From positions 1,759,304 through 1,823,303 of the forward strand of contig NZ_PGFF01000001.1 of NCBI RefSeq assembly GCF_002797715.1: DNA of 64,000 bases, read 5' to 3'. The notes below the pieces were generated by a model. It saw nothing but the letters and a program-made list of their open reading frames with translations, searched no databases and was not told the origin of the DNA. This DNA comes from Diaminobutyricimonas aerilata. Lineage in GTDB: Bacteria; Actinomycetota; Actinomycetes; Actinomycetales; Microbacteriaceae. This document shows, in pieces, positions 35,939 to 44,242 of the stretch. Made by a program: the position numbers and the translations under genes. Position 1 is the first letter of the stretch, and each line of letters starts with the position of its first letter.

Positions 35939-37545
35939 TGAGCGCCCTCCCCGCCGCCGCCCCGGTACCCGTCGGCGACTCCCCCGTGCGCAGCCTCGTG
36001 CTGTGGTGCCCCGACTGGCCGGTCGTCGCGCTCTCCCGCGCCGGCGACACCCGCGTGCACCCCGACGAGCCCGTCGCGCTCGTCGAGGCGAACCGCGTGG
36101 TCGCGTGTTCCGCCGCCGCCCGCCGCGAGGGTGTGCGGCGCGGTCAGCGCCGTCGTGAGGCGCAGTCGCGATGCCCGACGCTGCGGATCGTGCGCCACGA
36201 TCCCGGGCTCGACCAGCGCGCGTTCGCCCCCGTCATCGACGCGCTCGAGGAGGTCACCCCGGGCGTGCAGATCCTGCGGCCCGGGCTCAGCGCCCTGCGC
36301 GTGCGCGGGCCCGCCCGCTACTACGGCGGCGAGATCCCCGCCGCCCTCACCCTCGTCGGCATCCTCACCGAGCTCGGCATCCCCGAGGTGCGGGCCGGCG
36401 TCGCCGACGGTCCGTTCACGGCCGAGCACGCCGCCCGCCGTGCCGATCCGGTACGTGTGGTGCCGCCCGGGAAGGCGGCGGAGTTCCTCGCCCCGCTGCC
36501 GATCGCCGTGCTCGATGACGCCGACCTCATCGGACTGCTGCAGCGGCTCGGGGTGCGCACGCTCGGCGACTTCGCGACGCTCGCCCCCGACGAGGTGCGC
36601 GGCCGGCTCGGCGACCACGGCGCCCTGCTGCACGCCCTCGCCGGCGGACTGGACTCGCGCCGCATCGTGCCGCGCGTGCCGCCGCGTGACCTCGACCGCG
36701 AGGTGTCGTTCGAACCGCCCCTCGACAACGTCGACCAGGTCGCGTTCGGCATCCGGGTCGCCGCCGAGCGGTTCGTCGACGGACTCGCCGCCGCCCACCT
36801 GGTGTGCACGTCGCTCGGCGTCGAGATCGCCGCGGAGAACGGCGAGCGGTCGGAACGGGTGTGGCTGCACCCGCGCGCGTTCGCCGCGGGCGAGGTGGTC
36901 GACCGGGTGCGCTGGCAGCTGCAGGGCGCGACCCCCGGGCAGGGCGGACTGCGCTCGGGCGTCGTGCGGGTGCGGCTCACCCCCGAGACGGTCGACGCGA
37001 TCGGCAACCACGAGCACGGGCTGTGGGGCGCCGGACCCGACGACCGGGTGCACGCCGCCCTCTCGCGCGTGCAGAGCATGCTCGGGCACCGCGGGGTCGT
37101 CACCGCCACGGTCGGCGGCGGACGCACCCTCGCCGACCGGCAGACCCTCGTGCCGTGGGGCGACCGCCCCGTGCACGCCCGCGAGCGGGGCCGCCCGTGG
37201 CCGGGCAGCCTGCCGCCCCCGGTGCCCTCGACCGTGTTCCCCACCCCGCGGGCGGTGACGGTGACGGATGCGCAGGGCGCGGCGGTCACGGTCGACGAGC
37301 GCGGGCATCCGAGCGCCCCGCCCGCAGCGTTCACGCTCTCGAACGGAGCGGGGGCGTCGACCCCGCACGGCGCCGCCCGTCGCACCGTGGCGAGCTGGGC
37401 GGGGCCATGGACCGTGCAGGAGCGCTGGTGGGATGCGGCGTCGACGGGTCCGGAGCACCGGTTCCAGGTGGTCGACGGCGACGGGATCGCCTGGTTGCTG
37501 CTGTTGCGCGGTGACGGCTGGTGGGCGGAGGCCCGGTACGACTGA
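35938..37545 (+). CDS. imuB: ImuB, non-catalytic Y-family DNA polymerase-like protein
   Basis: This 535-aa Y-family polymerase homologue starts MSALPAAAPVPVGDSPVRSL. The first catalytic motif is 'LVLWCPDWPVVAL' where active enzymes have a DxDxFY pattern, so the metal ligands are missing. The HhH/thumb region ('LLQRLGVRTLGDFATLAPDEVRGRLG') and little-finger-like region are kept, followed by a long low-complexity C-terminal tail, where ImuB proteins usually carry clamp and partner contacts. It acts as the adaptor that recruits DnaE2 to the beta clamp. It is coupled to imuA' by TGATG and lies 48 bp upstream of dnaE2. Confidence 0.9.
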   Translation: MSALPAAAPVPVGDSPVRSLVLWCPDWPVVALSRAGDTRVHPDEPVALVEANRVVACSAAARREGVRRGQRRREAQSRCPTLRIVRHDPGLDQRAFAPVIDALEEVTPGVQILRPGLSALRVRGPARYYGGEIPAALTLVGILTELGIPEVRAGVADGPFTAEHAARRADPVRVVPPGKAAEFLAPLPIAVLDDADLIGLLQRLGVRTLGDFATLAPDEVRGRLGDHGALLHALAGGLDSRRIVPRVPPRDLDREVSFEPPLDNVDQVAFGIRVAAERFVDGLAAAHLVCTSLGVEIAAENGERSERVWLHPRAFAAGEVVDRVRWQLQGATPGQGGLRSGVVRVRLTPETVDAIGNHEHGLWGAGPDDRVHAALSRVQSMLGHRGVVTATVGGGRTLADRQTLVPWGDRPVHARERGRPWPGSLPPPVPSTVFPTPRAVTVTDAQGAAVTVDERGHPSAPPAAFTLSNGAGASTPHGAARRTVASWAGPWTVQERWWDAASTGPEHRFQVVDGDGIAWLLLLRGDGWWAEARYD

Positions 37546-37593
37546 CCCGGATGGAGCAGATGGAGCGTCGCGGCAGAAGGAGGTGAAGGACGC

Positions 37594-40500
37594 ATGGGCT
37601 GGAACAACCCGCCGATCCCCTGGTCGGAGTTCGAGCGCGCCCTGACCGAGGGCCGTCGGCCCGGCAGCGTGCCGTCGACCACGGGCGACGGCGGCGACAG
37701 CCCAGCCTGGAGCCAGAAGCGCGCCGCCTACGTGCCGCCGGCGGGATTGCGCGCCGACGAGGCCGCGGTGCCCTACGCCGAGCTGCACGCGCACTCGGCC
37801 TTCAGCTTCCTCGACGGGGCGAGCCTGCCCGAGGAGCTGCTCGAGGAGGCGGCCCGGCTCGGGCTCTCCGGTCTCGCCCTCACCGACCACGACGGCTTCT
37901 ACGGTGCGGTGCGTCTCGCCGAGGCGGCCGAGAGCTACGGCATCACGACCGTGTTCGGTTCGGAGCTCTCCCTCGATCTCACCGCCCCGCAACTGGGCGC
38001 CCCCGACCCGGAGGGCACCCACCTGCTCGTGCTCGCCCGGCAGGAGGAGGGCTACCACCGGCTCGCCGCGGCGATCACCGCCGGACAGCTCGCCGGCGGT
38101 GAGAAGGGGCGCCCGGTCTACGACCTCGACGACCTCTCGGCGCGCGCCGACGGGCACTGGCTCGTGCTGACCGGATGCCGCAAGGGCGCGGTGCGTCAGG
38201 CGCTCACGGGTGAGGGGTCGGCGAGCATCCGCGCCCGCCGGGCGGGTGAGGAGCTCGACCGTCTCGTCGCCCTCTTCGGACACGACAACGTCGCCGTCGA
38301 GCTGTTCGACCACGGCACCCCGCTCGACAGCACCCACAACGACGCGCTCGCCGAGCTCGCGGCCGCCCGCGGACTGCCCGTCGTCGCGACCGGATCGGTG
38401 CACTACGCGACCCCCGCGAAGCATCCGCTCGCCACCGCCCTCTCCGCCGTGCGCGCGCGGCGCAGCCTCGATGAGCTCGACGGCTGGCTGCCCGCCTCCG
38501 GGGCCGCCCATCTGCGCTCGGGTGCCGAGATGGCGGAGCGCTTCCGCCGGTACCCCGGCGCGGTGTCGCGCACGGTGCAGTACGCCGAGGAGCTCGGGTT
38601 CTCGCTGCGGCGGGCGAAGCCGCGCCTGCCGCGGCAGAAGGTGCCCGAGGGGCACACGCCGATGAGCTACCTGCGGCAGCTCGTGTGGGAGGGCGCCGCC
38701 CGCAAGTACCCGCGGCTGAGCGACGCCGACCGGGCCCGCATCGAGCGCGAGCTCGACGTGATCGAGACCAAGGACTTCCCGGGCTACTTCCTCATCGTGT
38801 GGGACATCGTGCGCTTCGCGCGCGAGCGCGGCATCCTCTGTCAGGGGCGCGGTTCTGCCGCGAACTCGGCCGTCTGCTACCTGCTGAACATCACCGCCGT
38901 CGACGCGATCGCCCGCGATCTGCCGTTCGAGCGGTTCCTCTCGGCGATGCGCGAGGAGGAGCCCGACATCGACGTCGACTTCAACTCCGACCGTCGCGAG
39001 GAGGTCATCCAGTACGTCTACGCCAAGTACGGCCGGCAGAACGCCGCGCAGGTGGCGAACGTGATCAGCTACCGTCCGAAGAACGCGGTGCGCGACATGG
39101 CGCGCGCCCTCGGCTACAGCCCGGGACAGCAGGACGCCTGGTCGAAGCAGGTGGAACGCTGGGGCGCGCTCGTCGAGAGCAACGACCACGACATCCCCGA
39201 CCAGGTGGTCGGGCTCGCGACGCAGACGCTCAAGCTGCCGCGGCACCTCGGCATCCACTCCGGCGGCATGGTGCTCACCGACCGCCCGGTGGGCGAGGTC
39301 GTGCCGATCGAGCATGCGCGCATGGACGGCCGCACGGTGCTGCAGTGGGAGAAGGACGACTGCGCCTGGATGGGCCTCGTCAAGTTCGACCTGCTGGGGC
39401 TCGGGATGCTCGCCGCGCTGCAGTACGCGCTCGACCTCATCCGCGACACGACGGGTGAGGACTGGCAGCTCGACACCATCCCGCAGGAGGAGCAGGGCGT
39501 GTACGACATGCTCTGCCGCGCCGACTCGATCGGCGTGTTCCAGGTAGAGTCGCGCGCGCAGATGGGGCTACTACCGCGCCTGCAACCGCGCAGCTACTAC
39601 GACCTCGTCGTGCAGATCGCGCTCGTGCGGCCCGGACCCATCCAGGGCGGCGCGGTGCACCCGTTCGTGCGCCGCAAGCTCGGCAAGGAGCCCATCACCT
39701 ATCCGCATCCGAAGCTCGAACCGGTGCTGGAGCGCACCCTCGGGGTGCCGGTGTTCCAGGAGCAGCTCATGCAGATGGCGATGGCCGTCGGCGAGTGCAC
39801 GGGCGACGACGCCGACCTGCTTCGGCGGGCGATGGGGTCCAAGCGCGGGCTCGAGCGCATCGACTCGCTGCGCGAGAAGCTCTACGCCGGCATGGCCAAC
39901 AACGGCATCACCGGCGCGCTCGCCGACGAGCTGTACGGCCGCATCCAGGCGTTCGCGAACTTCGGCTTCGCCGAGAGCCACAGCCTGAGCTTCGGGCTGC
40001 TCGTCTACGCGAGCTCGTGGGTCAAGCTGCACTACCCGGCGGTGTTCCTCGCCTCGCTGTTGCGCTCGCAGCCGATGGGGTTCTACTCCCCCGCGTCGCT
40101 CGTCGCGGATGCGGAACGGCACGGCGTCGAGGTGCGCCGGCCGTGCATCCTGCGCTCCGGCGCGCTCACCGGGCTCGAGTCGCTCGCCGACCCCGCGCAT
40201 CGCGGCCCGCTCGAGCCGACCGGACTCGACGCGTGCCTCGAGCGGGAGCAGCCGCACGTGCCCGTGTTCGACCCCACCGCGCCCGACGAGACGCTCGCGC
40301 ATCGCCGCGACGGCCGCTTCGCGGTGCGGATGGGGCTCACCGAGGTGAAGGGCATCGGTGCGGAGGTGGCGGAGCGGATCGCGGCGGAGCGCGACGCGAA
40401 CGGCCCGTACCGCAGCATGGCCGACCTGGTGCGGCGCACCGGGCTCGTCGCCGCGCAGCTCGAGGCGCTCGCAACCGCGGGCGCCTTCGACGCGCTCGGG

Positions 40501-41022
40501 ATGTCGCGGCGCGAGGCGCTGTGGGCGGCCGGCAACGCCGCGCTCGACCGGGCCGAGTTCCTGCCCGACAGCTTCGTCGCGGTGCAGCCGCCGCTGTTCG
40601 CGATGCCGACCGAGACGGAGGTGCTGCTCGACGACCTGTGGGCCACGGGCGTCTCCCCCGGCGACCACCCGCTGCGGCACATCCGGAACGACCTCGATCA
40701 GCGCGGCGTGCTCACCGCCGCGGCGCTGCGCACCGCCGAGTCGGGGCGCCGCGTGGAGGTGGGCGGCATCGTGACGCACCGGCAGCGCCCGGCGACCGCG
40801 AGCGGCATCACGTTCCTCAACCTCGAGGACGAGACCGGGCTCGTCAACATCATCTGCTCGGTGGGGCTGTGGAGCCGGTACCGCCGCGTGGTGCGCGACG
40901 CGCCCGCCCTCATCGTGCGCGGCATGCTCGAGCGTTCGGAGGAGGGTGTCACCAACGTGCTCGCCGACGGGGTGGAGCCGCTGTCGATCACGGTGCCGAC
41001 CCGCTCCCGCGACTTCCGCTGA
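37594..41022 (+). CDS. dnaE2: Error-prone DNA polymerase III alpha subunit DnaE2
   Basis: This 1142-aa protein has an N-terminal PHP domain ('YAELHAHSAFSFLDGAS', 'GLALTDHDGFYG'), the C-family palm with 'PDIDVDFNSDRREEVIQYVY' (catalytic Asp residues) and 'CQGRGSAANSAVCY', and a C-terminal OB-fold ('RVEVGGIVTHRQRP', 'ITFLNLEDETGLVNI'). It lacks the long C-terminal clamp/tau tail of DnaE1. A near-perfect Shine-Dalgarno AAGGAGGTGA (37577-37586) precedes the ATG. It performs mutagenic lesion bypass after SOS induction together with ImuA' and ImuB. Confidence 0.95.
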   Translation: MGWNNPPIPWSEFERALTEGRRPGSVPSTTGDGGDSPAWSQKRAAYVPPAGLRADEAAVPYAELHAHSAFSFLDGASLPEELLEEAARLGLSGLALTDHDGFYGAVRLAEAAESYGITTVFGSELSLDLTAPQLGAPDPEGTHLLVLARQEEGYHRLAAAITAGQLAGGEKGRPVYDLDDLSARADGHWLVLTGCRKGAVRQALTGEGSASIRARRAGEELDRLVALFGHDNVAVELFDHGTPLDSTHNDALAELAAARGLPVVATGSVHYATPAKHPLATALSAVRARRSLDELDGWLPASGAAHLRSGAEMAERFRRYPGAVSRTVQYAEELGFSLRRAKPRLPRQKVPEGHTPMSYLRQLVWEGAARKYPRLSDADRARIERELDVIETKDFPGYFLIVWDIVRFARERGILCQGRGSAANSAVCYLLNITAVDAIARDLPFERFLSAMREEEPDIDVDFNSDRREEVIQYVYAKYGRQNAAQVANVISYRPKNAVRDMARALGYSPGQQDAWSKQVERWGALVESNDHDIPDQVVGLATQTLKLPRHLGIHSGGMVLTDRPVGEVVPIEHARMDGRTVLQWEKDDCAWMGLVKFDLLGLGMLAALQYALDLIRDTTGEDWQLDTIPQEEQGVYDMLCRADSIGVFQVESRAQMGLLPRLQPRSYYDLVVQIALVRPGPIQGGAVHPFVRRKLGKEPITYPHPKLEPVLERTLGVPVFQEQLMQMAMAVGECTGDDADLLRRAMGSKRGLERIDSLREKLYAGMANNGITGALADELYGRIQAFANFGFAESHSLSFGLLVYASSWVKLHYPAVFLASLLRSQPMGFYSPASLVADAERHGVEVRRPCILRSGALTGLESLADPAHRGPLEPTGLDACLEREQPHVPVFDPTAPDETLAHRRDGRFAVRMGLTEVKGIGAEVAERIAAERDANGPYRSMADLVRRTGLVAAQLEALATAGAFDALGMSRREALWAAGNAALDRAEFLPDSFVAVQPPLFAMPTETEVLLDDLWATGVSPGDHPLRHIRNDLDQRGVLTAAALRTAESGRRVEVGGIVTHRQRPATASGITFLNLEDETGLVNIICSVGLWSRYRRVVRDAPALIVRGMLERSEEGVTNVLADGVEPLSITVPTRSRDFR

Positions 41023-41079
41023 GCGGCGCGCGTCCGCATCCGCACCCCGCGACGCACCACGGCGTCGCCGTCGGGATCG

Positions 41080-41138
41080 GTTTCCCGTCAGTAGTCGCCC
41101 TTATCGGCGCCCCGTAAGGGCATCTACTGACGGGAAAC
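41080..41138. repeat. Hairpin repeat copy B (TTTCCCGTC...GACGGGAAA family)
   Basis: The left outer arm GTTTCCCGTCAGTAG (41080-41094) pairs with CTACTGACGGGAAAC (41124-41138). A 3x3 internal loop (TCG/CAT) follows, then an inner stem CCCTTA (41098-41103) with TAAGGG (41115-41120) and an 11-nt loop. The variable parts of both stems differ from copies A and C but pair perfectly. It lies in the 273-bp gap between the convergent dnaE2 and helicase genes. Confidence 0.88.
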
Positions 41139-41184
41139 GGATGACCGACACGGGCCGCCGCTACCGGGCGCGACCCTGCCGCGG

Positions 41185-41240
41185 TTTCCCGTCGCGAATT
41201 GCGGGTCGTGTCCGCCCGCACCGCAATCTGCGACGGGAAA
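41185..41240. repeat. Hairpin repeat copy C (TTTCCCGTC...GACGGGAAA family)
   Basis: The left outer arm TTTCCCGTCGC (41185-41195) pairs with GCGACGGGAAA (41230-41240). A 3x3 internal loop (GAA/TCT) follows, then an inner stem TTGCGG (41199-41204) with CCGCAA (41221-41226) and a 16-nt loop. An alternative inner stem TGCGGG/CCCGCA (41200-41205 with 41215-41220) is also possible. It is 46 bp from copy B and ends 55 bp before the stop of the convergent helicase gene. Confidence 0.88.
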
Positions 41241-41295
41241 TCGAGATGCGCTGCGGCGATTGCTGCAACGGGCTCAGCGACCGGAGCGCGCCGGG

Positions 41296-43083
41296 TCAGC
41301 CGCCGATGCGCTTGCGGAGGTAGTCGATGCGCGCCTGCAGCTGGGTGACCGAGCAACGGGCGACCTCCGGGCCGCCGCAGACGCGGCGGACCTCCGCGTG
41401 CACCATGCCGTGCGGCATGTTCACCGTACGCGCGTAGATGCCGACGAGGCTGTTGAGCAGGCTGCGCTGCTCCTTGAGCGTGCGGTACAGCGCAGGCGGC
41501 GGCTCCTCGCGCTGCTCGGGCGGCGTGTGCCGCTGCTTCTCCGCCACGCGCCGCGACTGCCGCGCCTGCCGCGCCTTGAGCAGCTCGCTCACCTGCTCCG
41601 GTTCCAGCAGCCCCGGGAGCCCGATGAAGTCGAGCTCCTCCTCCGTGCCGGGCTCGACGAGCTGGCCGTATTCGGCGCCGTCGTACATGACCTTCTCGAA
41701 GGTCGCCTCGGAGTCGAGGGCGAGCCACTCGAACTCGGTGGTGAGGTCCTCCGACGCCTTCTCCTGCCGGTTCGCCTCGTCGATGAGCTGATCGTCGAGA
41801 CCGTCGTCGGTGCGTTCCCGGTCGAGGGCGTGCTCCCGCTCGAGCTCCATCTGCGAGGCGAGGGCGAGCAGGATGGGCACGCTCGGGATGAAGATCGACG
41901 CCGTCTCGCCGCGACGCCGGGTGCGCACGAAACGCCCGATCGCCTGGGCGAAGAACAGCGGTGTCGAGGCCGAGGTCGCGTACACGCCGACGCTGAGCCG
42001 TGGCACGTCGACGCCTTCCGAGACCATGCGCACCGCGACGAGCCAGCGCTGCTCGCCCTGGGAGAACTGCTCGATCCGTTCGCTCGCGCCCTTGTCGTCG
42101 GAGAGCACCACGGTGGGTGCCTCGCCGGTGATCTGCTGCAGGATCTCGGCGTACGCGCGCGCCACCGTCTGATCGGTCGCGATGACGAGGCCGCCGGCAT
42201 CCGGCACCGAGTGCCGCACCTCGGTGAGCCGCCGGTCGGCCGCGCGCAGCACCGCGGGGATCCACTCCCCGTTCGGGTCGAGCGCGGTGCGCCACGCCTG
42301 CGAGGTGACATCTTTCGTGTCGGGTTCGCCGAGCCGCGCCTCCATCTCCTCGCCCTGGCGGGTGCGCCAGCGCATCCGGCCCGCGTAGGAGAGGAAGATG
42401 ACCGGACGCACGACGCCGTCCTGCAGCGCCCGTCCGTAGCCGTAGTCGTAGTCGGTCTGCGAGAGGCGGATGCCGCGCTCGTCGCGCAGGTAGCGCACGA
42501 ACGGGATGGGCGCCGTGTCGGAGCGGAACGGGGTGCCGGTGAGCGACAGGCGGCGCGTCGCCGGTTCGAACGCCTCGCGGATGGCGTCGCCCCAGCTGAG
42601 CGCGTCGCCGCCGTGATGCACCTCGTCCAGGATCACGAGCGTGCGACCGGACTCGGTGAGCTCGCGGTGCAGCGCCGCCCGCACGGCGATCTGCGCGTAG
42701 GTGACGGCGACGCCGTGGTAGTGCCGCGCGTAGCGCTGCTGCCGGTTCTGGAACTGCGGGTCGAGCCGGATGCCGGCGCGGTGCGCGGCGTCGGCCCACT
42801 GCCGCTTGAGGTGCTCGGTCGGGGCGACGACGGTGATGCGGTCGATCGTGCGCCGGTGCAGCAGTTCGCTCGCGAGCCGGAGGGCGAACGTCGTCTTACC
42901 GGCGCCCGGGGTCGCGGCGACAAGGAAGTCCTTGGGCTCGGTGCGGAAGTACTCCTCGAGCGCCTCGGCCTGCCACGCGCGCAGGGCTCCGGCGGTTCCG
43001 CGGGCCGCGCGCTCGGGGTAGGAGGGTGGCAGTCGCTCGGCCGCTCCCCCGCCCAGATGCGGGTGTTCGATCGCGCTGCTCAC
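41296..43083 (-). CDS. DEAD/DEAH-box helicase, XPB/SSL2-like
   Basis: This 595-aa superfamily 2 helicase has 'LRAWQAEALEEYF' (Q-like), 'AATPGAGKTTFALRLA' (Walker A), 'VVAPTEHLKRQWADAA' (Ia), 'ILDEVHHGG' (DEVH), 'SLTGTPFRSD' (III), 'VVLSDDKGASERI', 'MVSEGVDVPRLSVGVYAT' and 'FAQAIGRFVRTRR' (VI). The C-terminal 180 residues are helical and charged and end in a short 'QLQARIDYLRKRI' helix. It is common in actinobacteria, role unproven, probably DNA repair or repair-coupled unwinding. It converges on dnaE2 across the two hairpin repeats. Confidence 0.88.
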   Translation of the reverse strand: MSSAIEHPHLGGGAAERLPPSYPERAARGTAGALRAWQAEALEEYFRTEPKDFLVAATPGAGKTTFALRLASELLHRRTIDRITVVAPTEHLKRQWADAAHRAGIRLDPQFQNRQQRYARHYHGVAVTYAQIAVRAALHRELTESGRTLVILDEVHHGGDALSWGDAIREAFEPATRRLSLTGTPFRSDTAPIPFVRYLRDERGIRLSQTDYDYGYGRALQDGVVRPVIFLSYAGRMRWRTRQGEEMEARLGEPDTKDVTSQAWRTALDPNGEWIPAVLRAADRRLTEVRHSVPDAGGLVIATDQTVARAYAEILQQITGEAPTVVLSDDKGASERIEQFSQGEQRWLVAVRMVSEGVDVPRLSVGVYATSASTPLFFAQAIGRFVRTRRRGETASIFIPSVPILLALASQMELEREHALDRERTDDGLDDQLIDEANRQEKASEDLTTEFEWLALDSEATFEKVMYDGAEYGQLVEPGTEEELDFIGLPGLLEPEQVSELLKARQARQSRRVAEKQRHTPPEQREEPPPALYRTLKEQRSLLNSLVGIYARTVNMPHGMVHAEVRRVCGGPEVARCSVTQLQARIDYLRKRIGG

Positions 43084-43186
43084 TCGACGAGATTCTACCG
43101 GCCCGGGTACGACATCCGCCCCTGTCGCGAGGAACCGCTACGCGCTAGTGTCGGGGCACCACACCGATCGAGGGAAGGAGGACGCC

Positions 43187-43228
43187 GTGATCACCAGTAT
43201 CCGCGTCTCCCCCTCGTCGTCTCGCTGA
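43187..43228 (+). CDS. Putative 13-residue leader peptide before the GNAT gene
   Basis: GTG 43187 opens a 13-codon frame reading MITSIRVSPSSSR and a TGA. A perfect AAGGAGG (43175-43181) lies five bases upstream, a better site than that of the downstream gene. The last codons are Ser-rich (TCC CCC TCG TCG TCT CGC). The gap to the GNAT start is 48 bp and contains a small hairpin ACTCTC-GAGGA-GAGAGT (43260-43276) that places the GNAT Shine-Dalgarno in its loop. It looks like a translated attenuation leader, but a chance frame is possible. Confidence 0.4.
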   Translation: MITSIRVSPSSSR

Positions 43229-43276
43229 TCCGTGGTCCGCGACGCCGGGGAACGCCCGGACTCTCGAGGAGAGAGT

Positions 43277-44242
43277 GTGTCTTCCCACATCAGCACCACC
43301 ATCACCCGCGCCGCGTCGATCGACGAGGCGGCGCACGCCCTCAGCGGACTCGACCTGCAGGTCGACGTTCCGCTCGCCCATCGACTGACCGATCCCGAGG
43401 AGGTGCGGGCGGCGTTCGAGAAGAACAACCGCCGGCCCGGATGGGTCTGGCTCGCCCGGCGTGAGGGGCGTGTCGTCGCCGCCCTCGCCGCGTGGGCCGG
43501 CAGCGACGCCGACCTCCCCGTCGCGCTCGACCTGCCCTGGCTCGGCACCGAGCCGGACCGCGTGCAGCTCTTCGCGGAACTGCTCGCCACCGCGTACGCG
43601 GAGCTACGCGAACAGGGACTCCCGCGTGTCGAGCTGAATCTCGTGCTCCCACCGGATCGGACGACGATGCCGCCGCCGTTCCTCCCGGACATGCACGACG
43701 CGCTCGCCACCGCCGGGTTCCGGCACCTCGTCGGGCGGCGGCGTTTCCGTGCCGACGATCCCGCACGGGTGCCCGAGACGACCGACCGCCTGCGCTTCGA
43801 GCCGGTCGAGTCGCACCGGGATCCGGTACTCGTCGATGCGTACCGCCGCACCCTCGTCGACAGCGTCGATGCGCACACCGTCGAAGCGGCACGCTCTCAA
43901 TCGCTCGACGAGATCACCCACGAGGATCTGCGCGACATGGAGCTGTTCATCCGGCCCGTGTCCTTGTGGCGCGTCGCCTACGACCGCACGGACGGCGCGC
44001 TCGTGGGGCTCGTGACCGGCGGCGCCGGCGAGCGGGCCCTCAACGGCTACGTCGGCGTCGTGCCCGAGAAGCGTGGGCACGGCTTCGCCGCCGACCTGCT
44101 CGCGTTCATGACCCGGCAGCAGTTCGCCGCGGGGGCGCGGTCCATCGCCGGTGAGACCGACGACGACAACGTCGCGATGGGCATTACGTTCGAGCGCGGC
44201 GGGTACGTGCAGGAGAGCGCCCGAGTCGACTTCGTGCGCTAG
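43277..44242 (+). CDS. GNAT-family N-acetyltransferase (two-domain)
   Basis: This protein of about 321 aa starts at GTG 43277 (MSSHISTTITRAAS), chosen for AGGAG at 43267-43271. It contains two GNAT-like halves. The C-terminal one is better kept, with 'VGLVTGGAGERALNGYVGVV', the acetyl-CoA loop 'PEKRGHGFAADLLAFM' and 'GETDDDNVAMGITFERGGYV'. The N-terminal half has 'WVWLARREGRVVAALAAW'. The acceptor is unknown. The overall shape recalls mycothiol synthase-like tandem GNATs, but the match is weak. Its TAG stop shares CTAG with the convergent dinB stop. Confidence 0.8.
   Translation: MSSHISTTITRAASIDEAAHALSGLDLQVDVPLAHRLTDPEEVRAAFEKNNRRPGWVWLARREGRVVAALAAWAGSDADLPVALDLPWLGTEPDRVQLFAELLATAYAELREQGLPRVELNLVLPPDRTTMPPPFLPDMHDALATAGFRHLVGRRRFRADDPARVPETTDRLRFEPVESHRDPVLVDAYRRTLVDSVDAHTVEAARSQSLDEITHEDLRDMELFIRPVSLWRVAYDRTDGALVGLVTGGAGERALNGYVGVVPEKRGHGFAADLLAFMTRQQFAAGARSIAGETDDDNVAMGITFERGGYVQESARVDFVR

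Noticed and set aside
35833-39315. A 1160-codon open frame on the minus strand
   Set aside because: It is the antisense shadow of imuB and dnaE2, both with strong catalytic or structural motifs.
35035-41240. Hairpin repeats as integron attC sites
   Set aside because: They lack the attC R and L box pattern (GTTRRRY and complement) and extrahelical base arrangement, and no integrase gene is visible.
41080-41240. Hairpin repeats as a two-unit CRISPR array
   Set aside because: The units are internally palindromic with differing interiors, spacing is single and no cas gene is present.
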